This document shows, one piece after another, positions 38,505 to 45,788 of a DNA stretch of 64,000 bases. This stretch comes from Streptomyces griseicoloratus (GTDB lineage Bacteria > Actinomycetota > Actinomycetes > Streptomycetales > Streptomycetaceae). The notes beneath the pieces are model-generated. The model saw only the letters and a list, made by a program, of their open reading frames with translations. It was not told where the DNA came from and searched no databases. The translations under genes were made by a program, and so were the position numbers. Numbering within the stretch: the stretch's first letter is position 1; every line of letters starts with the position of its first letter. The stretch covers positions 1 through 64,000 of the forward strand of contig NZ_JACVQF010000233.1 in the NCBI RefSeq assembly GCF_014534645.1. Direction: 5' to 3'.

Positions 38505-38517
38505 TAGGTCTGGACCA
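38485..38517 (-). promoter_or_regulatory. pair of chitinase operators (direct repeats)
   Basis: The 12-bp sequence TGGTCCAGACCT occurs twice on the minus strand, at 38517-38506 and 38496-38485, spaced 21 bp start to start (two helical turns). One copy lies between the -35 and -10 boxes and the other just upstream of -35. Such direct repeats are known in Streptomyces chitinase promoters for chitin induction and glucose repression, and they resemble the DasR site TGGTCTAGACCA. ChiR may also act here. Confidence 0.82.
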
Positions 38518-38534
38518 CTACAGCTGAAAGCCGG

Positions 38535-39176
38535 CTAGATCCCCAACTCCTGCGCGAGCACCGCCGCTTGCACGCGGCTGCGCAGCCCCAGCTTCCCCAG
38601 CAGGCGGCTGACGTGGGTCTTCACCGTGGCCTCGGCCATGTCCAGCCGGTCGGCGATCGCGGCGTTGGACAGGCCCTGGCCGAGGCAGGACAGGACCTCG
38701 CGCTCGCGGCGGGTCAGGCTCTGCAGCACCGCCGGATCGGCGGTCGTCTCCCGGACCGGCTTGGCGGCGAACTCGGCGATCAGCCGCCGGGTGACGGCCG
38801 GGGCGACGATCCCCTCACCGCCCGCCACCGTGCGGACGGCGGCGATCAGGTCCTTCGCCTCCGTGTTCTTCAGCAGGAACCCCGCGGCGCCCGCCCTGAG
38901 CGCCCCGAAGACGTACTCGTCGAGGTCGAAGGTGGTCAGCACGAGCACGTCGGCCAGCCGCTCGGCGACCACCTGGCGGGTCGCCGACACCCCGTCGACA
39001 CGCGGCATCTGAACGTCCATCAGCACCACGTCGGGCCGCAGCTCCCGGGCCAGCGCCACCGCCTGTTCGCCGTCCGCCGCCTCGCCGACCACCTCGATGT
39101 CCGGTGCGCTGCCCAGGATCAGCACCAGTCCGGCGCGCACGGCGGACTGGTCCTCGGCGACGAGGACGCGGATCAT
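38535..39176 (-). CDS. chiR: NarL/LuxR-family response regulator, ChiR-like
   Basis: A 213-residue regulator: receiver domain with acidic pocket (AEDQSAVRAGL), phospho-Asp in VVLMDVQMPRVDG and the C-terminal GerE/LuxR helix-turn-helix (LTRREREVLSCLGQGLSNAAI). Its ATG overlaps the stop of the kinase gene by four bases. In S. coelicolor the response regulator upstream of chiC is ChiR, needed for chiC expression; the name here rests on this same arrangement. Confidence 0.82.
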   Translation of the reverse strand: MIRVLVAEDQSAVRAGLVLILGSAPDIEVVGEAADGEQAVALARELRPDVVLMDVQMPRVDGVSATRQVVAERLADVLVLTTFDLDEYVFGALRAGAAGFLLKNTEAKDLIAAVRTVAGGEGIVAPAVTRRLIAEFAAKPVRETTADPAVLQSLTRREREVLSCLGQGLSNAAIADRLDMAEATVKTHVSRLLGKLGLRSRVQAAVLAQELGI

Positions 39177-40360
39177 GCGAGGTCTCCTTCGGCGAGGGGC
39201 AGCGTGGCGCGCACGGCCCAGATCTTGCCATCGGCCGACCGCTCGGGCCCGGCCTCGAACGTTCCGTGCAGCAGCGCCACCCGCTCCCGCATGCCGACCA
39301 GACCGGCGCCGGAGCCGGGGGCCCGGGGAGCGTCGCGGTCGCCGTACGTGCTGGTCACCTCGACGCGCAGCACGTGGCTCCGGCGGGTGAGCGTCACCCG
39401 GACCGGGCCCTTCGAGGCGTGCTTCAGCGCGTTCGTCAGCGACTCCTGGACGATCCGGTACGCGGCCAGCTCCACCGGCGCGGGCAGGTCCTCGCCGTAC
39501 GCCGTCTCCAGGGCGACGTCGAGCCCGTTGGCGCGGGCGCCGTCGACCAGCGCGCCGAGGCCGTCGAGGGTGGGGGCGGCGGCCGGCTCGGCGTCCTCAC
39601 CGGTGTCCCGCAGGATGCCGATCAGCCGCCGCATCTCCGACAGGCCCGCCACGCTGTTCTCCCGGATCACCCCGAGCGCCTGCCGGGTGGTCGCCGGGTC
39701 GTCGAGGGAGAGGGCGGCCGTGGAGTGGATGGCGATCGCCGAGAGGTGGTTGGCGACCATGTCGTGCAACTCGCGGGCCATCCGGGACCGTTCCGCGGTC
39801 ACCGCCTGGACCCGGTCCATCTCGGCCAGCAGCGCGGTCTGTTCGGCGCGCAGCCGGGCGGCCTCCGCCTCCTCGCGGTGGCTGCGCACGATCAGGCCGG
39901 TGGACGCGGGCCCGAACGTCACGATCCCGACGGCCACACCGATCAGCAGCGCCTCGGGGACCCGCCACACCGCGAACGGCAGGACGGTCGCGACCACCGT
40001 GAGCAGCCCGGTGATCCACGGGATGCGGCGGGCCGAGGCGGGCGGGCCGTACAGGACGGCGGCGTACATGAGGTCGGTGTACATCAGCACCGTGACCAGG
40101 CTGCCCTGGGTGATCAGGTCCGCGGCCAGCGCGGCCGTGCCGATCAGCAGGCCGGTGCGGGGTGCGGCCCGGCGCAGCAGCTCGCAGCCGGCCACGACCG
40201 CGAGCGGCACGAGCAGCGGCCAGCGGCCGTCGAACAGCACGATCGGTTCGCCGGCCGGGCGGACGCCGAGGCCGATGCCCCACAGCAGCAGCCCGCCGAG
40301 CAGCCCGGCCGCGGCGGCGCCCACGTCGAAGCGGTGCGGGCGGGGGAGTCGTACGGCCAT
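39173..40360 (-). CDS. chiS: sensor histidine kinase, ChiS-like
   Basis: A 395-residue membrane kinase: five or six membrane helices in the first 150 residues, a HisKA_3 dimerisation helix with phospho-His in RMARELHDMVANHLSAI, and an HATPase_c domain (VQESLTNALKHASKG, then GSGAGLVGMRERV). No extracellular sensor domain is visible, so a membrane-embedded signal or partner is likely. It forms an operon with the regulator; chiC lies downstream on the same strand. ATG 40360 has GGATGG upstream. Confidence 0.8.
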   Translation of the reverse strand: MAVRLPRPHRFDVGAAAAGLLGGLLLWGIGLGVRPAGEPIVLFDGRWPLLVPLAVVAGCELLRRAAPRTGLLIGTAALAADLITQGSLVTVLMYTDLMYAAVLYGPPASARRIPWITGLLTVVATVLPFAVWRVPEALLIGVAVGIVTFGPASTGLIVRSHREEAEAARLRAEQTALLAEMDRVQAVTAERSRMARELHDMVANHLSAIAIHSTAALSLDDPATTRQALGVIRENSVAGLSEMRRLIGILRDTGEDAEPAAAPTLDGLGALVDGARANGLDVALETAYGEDLPAPVELAAYRIVQESLTNALKHASKGPVRVTLTRRSHVLRVEVTSTYGDRDAPRAPGSGAGLVGMRERVALLHGTFEAGPERSADGKIWAVRATLPLAEGDLA

Positions 40361-40512
40361 GACACCATCCAACACGGCCCGCGCCGCGTGTGCCTGGTGC
40401 CCGGGAACGGTCCCGTACTGCATCTTTCGATGTACTGGAGGTTCGTCACCGGCGACGACGCTCCGGGCCGCCGCGCACGGGAGCCTGAATGGGTGACCGA
40501 GAGGAGCGAACC

Positions 40513-41109
40513 GTGATCGTCACCCTGATCATCGCCTGCGAGATCGGCTTCTGGGTGCTGCTGGCGGCGGGGCTGTCCTTCCGATACCTGCTGCGGATGC
40601 CGCGCACGGGCATGGCGCTGCTGCTGGCCGAGCCGCTGCTGGAGGTCGTCCTGCTGGTCGTCACCGCGCTGGACCTGAAGAACGGCGCCGATCCGAGCTG
40701 GAAGCACGGCCTGGCGGCGCTGTACATCGGCTACACGGTCGGCCACGGCCACCGGACGGTGAAGTGGCTCGACGGTCACGCCGCCCACCGCATCGACGGC
40801 CGCCCGCTGCCGCGGCCCCCGCGCTACGGGATGGCCCGCGCCCTGCACGAGGGGAAGGTGTGGCTCGGCACGGTCGTCGCCGCGGCCGTGGCGACGGGGC
40901 TGCTCCGGCTCGCCATGTGGTACGTCGACGACCCGGCCCGCACCGGCTCCCTGGAGAGCTGGCAGTACACGGCCTGGCGCGTCGCCGGCATCCACGGCCT
41001 GATCGCGCTGTCGTACGCCATCTGGCCGAAGAAGGCCCCGGCGGCCGGGCCCGGTCCCTCGGAGCCGTCGTCGGATCGCCTGCTCAAGAAGGAGGACGTC
41101 CGCCGCTGA
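40513..41109 (+). CDS. multi-pass membrane protein, unknown function
   Basis: GTG 40513 follows GAGGAGCG and gives a 198-residue protein with about five hydrophobic segments (near 3-22, 34-52, 66-84, 118-138 and 155-172) and a Lys/Arg/Pro-rich C-terminus. It is transcribed away from the kinase. I do not recognise the family; no catalytic motif is seen. Confidence 0.75.
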   Translation: MIVTLIIACEIGFWVLLAAGLSFRYLLRMPRTGMALLLAEPLLEVVLLVVTALDLKNGADPSWKHGLAALYIGYTVGHGHRTVKWLDGHAAHRIDGRPLPRPPRYGMARALHEGKVWLGTVVAAAVATGLLRLAMWYVDDPARTGSLESWQYTAWRVAGIHGLIALSYAIWPKKAPAAGPGPSEPSSDRLLKKEDVRR

Positions 41110-41145
41110 GCCGGACACCGCCCGTCCCGCCGGTGGCCGTCACCG

Positions 41146-41159
41146 GGTGACCGGTCACC
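41146..41159. other. 14-bp perfect palindrome between convergent genes
   Basis: GGTGACCGGTCACC lies in the 73-base gap between the membrane protein and the adenosyltransferase gene, flanked by further CCGGTG/CACCGG copies. It may form a shared terminator. Confidence 0.4.
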
Positions 41160-41182
41160 GGCGCCCGGGTGCGCGCGGTGCC

Positions 41183-41755
41183 TCAGCGCTCCCCGCCCGG
41201 CACCCAGAGCACGTCCCCGAGCTCCTTGTTGGCCGTGCGCGCGAGGATGAACAGCAGGTCGGAGAGCCGGTTGAGGTAGGTCGCGGTCAGCGGGTTCATC
41301 GTCTCGCCGTGGACGTCGAGGGCCGCCCACGTCGAGCGCTCGGCCCGGCGGACCACCGTGCACGCCTGGTGCAGCAGGGCCGCGCCGGGCGTGCCGCCGG
41401 GCAGGATGAAGGAGCGCAGTTTCTCCAGCTCGCCCAGGAAGCGGTCGCAGTCCGCCTCCAGCTTGTCGACGTAGAACTGCTCGACCCTGAGCGGCGGGTA
41501 CTGCGGGTTCTCCACCACCGGCGTCGACAGGTCCGCGCCCACGTCGAACAGGTCGTTCTGGACGCGGGTGAGGACCTTGACGACCTCCTCGTCCAGCCCG
41601 CCCAGGGCGATCGCCGTGCCGATCGCCGCGTTCGCCTCGTTGGCGTCGGCGTACGCGGCGATCCTGAGGTCGGTCTTCGGGACCCGGCTCATGTCACCGA
41701 GGGCGGTGGTGCCCTGGTCGCCGGTCCGGGTGTAGATGCGCGTCAGGTTGACCAT
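41183..41755 (-). CDS. cob(I)alamin adenosyltransferase, PduO type
   Basis: The enzyme transfers adenosyl from ATP to cob(I)alamin, making adenosylcobalamin. The 190-residue protein has the N-terminal ATP site TRIYTRTGDQGTTALGDM and, in the last third, the substrate-binding VVRRAERSTWAALD and YLNRLSDLLFILAR motifs. The product is the cofactor of methylmalonyl-CoA mutase, whose partner genes mce and meaB lie 20 kb away. ATG 41755; no operon partner. Confidence 0.93.
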   Translation of the reverse strand: MVNLTRIYTRTGDQGTTALGDMSRVPKTDLRIAAYADANEANAAIGTAIALGGLDEEVVKVLTRVQNDLFDVGADLSTPVVENPQYPPLRVEQFYVDKLEADCDRFLGELEKLRSFILPGGTPGAALLHQACTVVRRAERSTWAALDVHGETMNPLTATYLNRLSDLLFILARTANKELGDVLWVPGGER

Positions 41756-41768
41756 GCACCCAGCGTAG

Positions 41769-42518
41769 TTACGCCCCCGCGGTACGGAACACGCGTGTGC
41801 CGACCGTCACGGCGAGCGCCGCGAAGGCGACGGCCACGAGGGAGCCGTACAGCATGTGCGCGGTGGCGTAGGCGCCGGTGTAGGCGTCCCGCACCGCGTC
41901 CACCAGATGGCGCAGCGGCATCAGGCGGGACAGGACGTCGAGCCAGGCCGGGCCGAGGGTCATCGGGAGCATCAGGCCGGACAGCAGCATCGACGGCATC
42001 GTCAGCGCGTTGATCGTGGGCCCGAACTCCTGGGGCGTGCGGACCTTCATCGCGAGCGCGTACGACAGGGAGGCCAGAGCGACCGTGAGCACGGCGACGA
42101 AGGCGAAGCCGACGAGCACGCCGGGCAGCGGTGCCCTCAGGCCCATCACCACCGCCGCCAGCACCAGCAGCACCGCCTGGAAGACGAACAGCGTGGCGTC
42201 CCGCAGCACCCGGCCCAGCAGCAGGGCCAGGCGGCTGACGGGCGTGACGCGCATGCGCTCGATCACGCCCTGGCCGTTCTCGACGATGACCGAGAAGCCC
42301 GCGAAGGAGGCGCCGAACAGGGCGAGTTGGAGCAGGAGCCCGGGGACCAGCAGCTGCCAGGAGCTGCCCCGGCCGCCGAGCGGCAGACCGGTCAGCAGCG
42401 GACCGAAGAAGACCAGGTACAGCAGGGGCATCAGGACGCCGAAGAGGAGCCCGAAGCGGGAGCGGAGGGACTGGCGCAGGTAGCGGCCGTAGACGAGAGC
42501 GGTGTCGTGGAGCAGCAT
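41769..42518 (-). CDS. ABC-2 type transporter permease
   Basis: A 249-residue membrane protein with about six helices and the ABC-2 pattern (QSLRSRFGLLFGVLMPLLYLVFF near the start; NALTMPSMLLSGLMLPM in the second half). It lies 18 bases after the ATPase gene on the same strand; together they form a drug- or polyketide-type exporter. Its substrate is unknown. Confidence 0.9.
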   Translation of the reverse strand: MLLHDTALVYGRYLRQSLRSRFGLLFGVLMPLLYLVFFGPLLTGLPLGGRGSSWQLLVPGLLLQLALFGASFAGFSVIVENGQGVIERMRVTPVSRLALLLGRVLRDATLFVFQAVLLVLAAVVMGLRAPLPGVLVGFAFVAVLTVALASLSYALAMKVRTPQEFGPTINALTMPSMLLSGLMLPMTLGPAWLDVLSRLMPLRHLVDAVRDAYTGAYATAHMLYGSLVAVAFAALAVTVGTRVFRTAGA

Positions 42519-42536
42519 CGGAGGGTCCTGGGTGTC

Positions 42537-43319
42537 CTAGACGGCTACGGGGGTCGGGTCGGCCGGTGCGGTACCGCGGCCGGTGATGGCGAGGAAGGTG
42601 TCCTGCAGGGAGGCGTCGGCCGAGCCGCCGTGCTCCCGCTTCAGCGCGCTCGGGGTGCCGTCGGCCACCACCACGCCCCGGTCGACGACGACCAGGCGGT
42701 CGGAGAGGGCGTCGGCCTCGTCGAGGTAGTGGGTGGTCAGGAACACCGTGGTGCCGTGTTCGTCGCGCAGCCGGCGGACCAGGTCCCACAGTCCGGCGCG
42801 GCTGCCCGGGTCCAGGCCGGTGGTCGGCTCGTCCAGGAAGAGCAGCTTCGGCCGGTGGGTGAGCGCCATCGCGATGTCCAGCCGGCGCCGCTGGCCGCCG
42901 GAGAGCGCGGCGCACCTGCGGTCGAGCAGCCCGGTCAGGTCCAGGTCACGGGCCAGTTCCTCGGCGCGCTCGGCCGCCCGCGCCCTGGGCAGCCGGTACA
43001 GGCGGCCCTGGGTGACCAGCTCCTCCCGCACGGTGATCTGCCCGTCCACCCCGCCCGACTGCGCCACGTACCCGCACGCCCGGCGGACCCCGGCCGGGTC
43101 CCTCGCCAGGTCGTGACCGGCGACCGTGGCGGCGCCGCCGGTGGGGGCGAGCAGGGTCGTGAGCATCCGCAGGGTCGTGGTCTTGCCCGCGCCGTTGGGG
43201 CCCAGGAAGCCGAGGATCTCCCCTTCGCGGACGGTCAGGTCGATGCCGCGCACGGCCTGGACCGGGCCGCGCTTCGTCTCGAAGGTCCGGGCCAGACCGG
43301 CCGTACTGATGATTGCCAT
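42537..43319 (-). CDS. ABC transporter ATPase, daunorubicin-resistance (DrrA) type
   Basis: A 260-residue nucleotide-binding protein with Walker A GPNGAGKTTTLRM, signature LSGGQRRRLDIA and Walker B LLFLDEPTTGLDPGSR. ATG 43319 has no clear ribosome binding site. The gene diverges from a TetR repressor gene across an 80-base gap holding a palindromic candidate operator, so expression is probably TetR-controlled. Confidence 0.93.
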   Translation of the reverse strand: MAIISTAGLARTFETKRGPVQAVRGIDLTVREGEILGFLGPNGAGKTTTLRMLTTLLAPTGGAATVAGHDLARDPAGVRRACGYVAQSGGVDGQITVREELVTQGRLYRLPRARAAERAEELARDLDLTGLLDRRCAALSGGQRRRLDIAMALTHRPKLLFLDEPTTGLDPGSRAGLWDLVRRLRDEHGTTVFLTTHYLDEADALSDRLVVVDRGVVVADGTPSALKREHGGSADASLQDTFLAITGRGTAPADPTPVAV

Positions 43320-43337
43320 GAAACCCAGAAAAACAGA

Positions 43338-43359
43338 GTCACTGAAATTTTGCAATGAC
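43338..43359. promoter_or_regulatory. candidate TetR operator between divergent genes
   Basis: GTCACTGAAATTTTGCAATGAC is an imperfect palindrome with outer arms GTCA/TGAC and AT-rich centre, the only such element in the 80-base gap between the ABC operon and the TetR gene. TetR-family proteins commonly bind such sites to control both directions. Confidence 0.55.
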
Positions 43360-43399
43360 CCCAAGTTTTCATCGGCGCCAGCGAAGCTAGGATGCGTCC

Positions 43400-44041
43400 A
43401 TGGCCGAGGGGCTCAGGGAGCGGAAGAAGCGGCAGACCCGGCAGTACATCTCCGATGTCGCCACGGGTCTGTTCGTCGAGCGCGGCTTCGACGCCGTGAC
43501 CGTGGCCGAGGTGGCCGAGGCCGCGAACGTCTCGGTGAACACCGTGTACAACTACTTCCCGGCCAAGGAGGACCTGTTCCTCGACCGCTCCAAGGGCGTG
43601 ACCGACCGGCTCTCCCGCTGGGTGCGCGGCCGGCGTGACGGCGAGTCGGCCGCCGAGGCGGTCCTGCGCGAACTGCGCGAGGAGGTCGAGTCGGTCTCGC
43701 CCCGGATCGGCCTGATGGACGGCTACGCACGCTTCATGAGGGTCATCCATGACTCGCCCGCCCTGCGCTCGCGGATGTGGGCGATCGGCCAGGAGGTCCT
43801 GCTCGACCTGGAGCGCACGCTGCGCGAGGAGACCGGCGCCCCCGCGGACGACACGATGCCCGCCCTGATGGCCGGCCAGATCAACTGGCTGCACGGAACG
43901 GTCGTCGCGACCATCGGGCAGCGCATGCTCGCCGGCGGGAAGCCCGCCGAGGTCTCCCGGGAGGTGCTGCTGATGCTGGACGAGATGGAAGGGCTGTTGA
44001 GCGAGAAGGTGCTCAACTACGCCGTCCGAGGCGCCGCATGA
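43400..44041 (+). CDS. TetR-family transcriptional repressor
   Basis: A 213-residue regulator with N-terminal helix-turn-helix (RKKRQTRQYISDVATGLFVERGFDAVTVAEVAEAANVSVNTVYNYFPAKEDLF region; recognition helix VSVNTVYNYF) and a ligand-binding C-terminal helical domain. TAGGAT at 43388-43393 lies six bases before ATG 43400, so the mRNA is probably leaderless. It most likely represses the divergent ABC exporter and itself. Confidence 0.9.
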   Translation: MAEGLRERKKRQTRQYISDVATGLFVERGFDAVTVAEVAEAANVSVNTVYNYFPAKEDLFLDRSKGVTDRLSRWVRGRRDGESAAEAVLRELREEVESVSPRIGLMDGYARFMRVIHDSPALRSRMWAIGQEVLLDLERTLREETGAPADDTMPALMAGQINWLHGTVVATIGQRMLAGGKPAEVSREVLLMLDEMEGLLSEKVLNYAVRGAA

Positions 44042-44166
44042 CCCTCGGCGGTGTGATGTCCGTCATGTGAGACGTGACGCGCATTACTTACCGGTCACAC
44101 AGCCCCTCACGACCGCTAGTGTCCGGCCGAGAGAACAAGGACAGCGCGTATCAGGGGAGTCGCACA

Positions 44167-45015
44167 GTGGCACGGAAGCTCGCCGTCATCGGAGCCGGTC
44201 TCATGGGATCCGGCATCGCCCAGGTCTCCGCGCAGGCGGGCTGGGACGTCGTCCTGCGCGACGTCACCGACGAGGCGCTCCGGCGGGGCACCGACGCCAT
44301 CAAGGCGTCGTACGACAAGTTCGTCGCCAAGGGCAAGCTGGCGGCCGACGACGCCGAGGCCGCCCTCGCCCGCATCACCGCGACCACCGACCTGGACGCC
44401 GCGGCCGACGCCGACGTCGTCGTCGAGGCCGTCTTCGAGAAGCTGGAAGTCAAGCACGAGATCTTCCGCGCGCTCGACAAGCTCGCGAAGGACGACGCGG
44501 TCCTCGCCTCCAACACCTCCGCCATCCCGATCACCAAGATCGCGGCCGTCACGGAGCGCCCGGAGCGGGTCGTCGGCACGCACTTCTTCTCGCCGGTCCC
44601 GATGATGCAGCTGTGCGAACTGGTGCGCGGCTACAAGACCAGTGACGAAACGCTCGCCACCGCGCGGGAGTTCGCCGAGTCCGTCGGCAAGACCTGCATC
44701 GTCGTCAACCGCGACGCCGCCGGCTTCGTGACCACCCGTCTCATCTCCGCCCTCGTCGTCGAGGCCGCCAAGCTCTACGAGTCGGGCGTCGCCACCGCCG
44801 AGGACATCGACCTCGCCTGCAAGCTGGGCTTCGGACACGCCATGGGGCCGCTGGCCACCGCCGACCTGACGGGCGTGGACATCCTGCTGCACGCCACGAG
44901 CAACATCTACACCGAGTCGCAGGACGAGAAGTTCGCCCCGCCGGAGCTGATGCGCCGGATGGTGGACGCCGGTGACATCGGACGCAAGAGCGGGCAGGGC
45001 TTCTACAAGCACTGA
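44167..45015 (+). CDS. 3-hydroxybutyryl-CoA dehydrogenase
   Basis: The enzyme oxidises (S)-3-hydroxyacyl-CoA, chiefly 3-hydroxybutyryl-CoA, with NAD(P). The 282-residue single-function protein has the Rossmann motif AVIGAGLMGSGIAQV, the catalytic HFFSPVPMMQLCELV segment and the C-terminal DLTGVDILLHATSNIY. GTG 44167 follows AGGGGAG. In S. coelicolor this gene supplies the ethylmalonyl-CoA/butyryl-CoA route; other members act in fatty acid breakdown. Confidence 0.93.
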   Translation: MARKLAVIGAGLMGSGIAQVSAQAGWDVVLRDVTDEALRRGTDAIKASYDKFVAKGKLAADDAEAALARITATTDLDAAADADVVVEAVFEKLEVKHEIFRALDKLAKDDAVLASNTSAIPITKIAAVTERPERVVGTHFFSPVPMMQLCELVRGYKTSDETLATAREFAESVGKTCIVVNRDAAGFVTTRLISALVVEAAKLYESGVATAEDIDLACKLGFGHAMGPLATADLTGVDILLHATSNIYTESQDEKFAPPELMRRMVDAGDIGRKSGQGFYKH

Positions 45016-45188
45016 CTCCGCACCCGCCCCGGAAACATCACACGCCGGGGTGAATTCGGTATCGGTTCGCTCACAGGCGGCAACCTGGGGCCGTTTCACG
45101 CAGTCAGAGGTTGCATCACCGCACAGCACACCGAGCATCGGAACGACACCACTTCGCGGAGCACGAGACGCACGCACGGGGAGCGCAT

Positions 45189-45512
45189 ATGCACATCAGG
45201 GGCGACCACGTCGAGCTGGTCGTCGGGGGCCGCCTCGACGTCCGCAGCGCGGCGGACGCCCGAACGGTCCTGCACTCGGCCGTCGACGACGGAGTCGGCG
45301 ACCTGGTCCTCGACCTGTCAGAGCTGGACTCCTGGGACGCCACCGGACTCGGTGTGATCATGGGGGCCCACCGGCGGGCCGGCCGCTGCGGCCGGCGGCT
45401 GGTGCTGCGCGGCGTGCCGCCGCAGATGCAGCGCCTGCTGGTGGCCACCCGGCTGCACCGGATCCTCGCCATCGAGGGCGGCCTCGGCGTGGAGAGCCTG
45501 CCCAGGGTGTGA
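45189..45512 (+). CDS. STAS-domain anti-sigma factor antagonist
   Basis: A 107-residue SpoIIAA/RsbV-like protein. The region SELDSWDATGLGVIMGAHRRA matches the phosphorylation segment of the family (usually DSSGLG); here Thr (DAT-G) takes the place of the usual Ser, so a Thr would be the phospho-acceptor. Such proteins release a sigma factor by binding its anti-sigma kinase. No kinase or sigma gene adjoins it. ATG 45189 follows GGGGAGC. Confidence 0.88.
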   Translation: MHIRGDHVELVVGGRLDVRSAADARTVLHSAVDDGVGDLVLDLSELDSWDATGLGVIMGAHRRAGRCGRRLVLRGVPPQMQRLLVATRLHRILAIEGGLGVESLPRV

Positions 45513-45515
45513 CGC

Positions 45516-45535
45516 CCCGGGCAGGTGTGCCCGGG
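45516..45535 (+). terminator. hairpin after the STAS gene
   Basis: CCCGGGCA-GGTG-TGCCCGGG, a perfect 8-bp stem starting 4 bases after the stop codon. Confidence 0.6.
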
Positions 45536-45788
45536 TGGGCGGGGGAGGCCGGGACGCTCCCTCACGGAAACGCCCGACGCACGCAATCCTCACGAGACTG
45601 TGACGTCTCGGGCGACGCGGTACCCCGGACTGTCGGAGATACTGAGCGAAGGTTTAGGGTTCGGCTGCCCGCTGCCCTGCAACCCACTGGCGGGCCCGGA
45701 CCAGAAGCGACAGCGCGGTGTGCGGCAAGGCCGGGAGGGTGGTCCCGACCGGGACCCTGCACACGACGCTTTTGGGGGGCTTGAACCT

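Noticed and set aside
41110-41800. Cobalamin riboswitch near the adenosyltransferase gene
   Set aside because: The gene has almost no upstream gap (13 bases to the permease stop) and no B12-box-like sequence.
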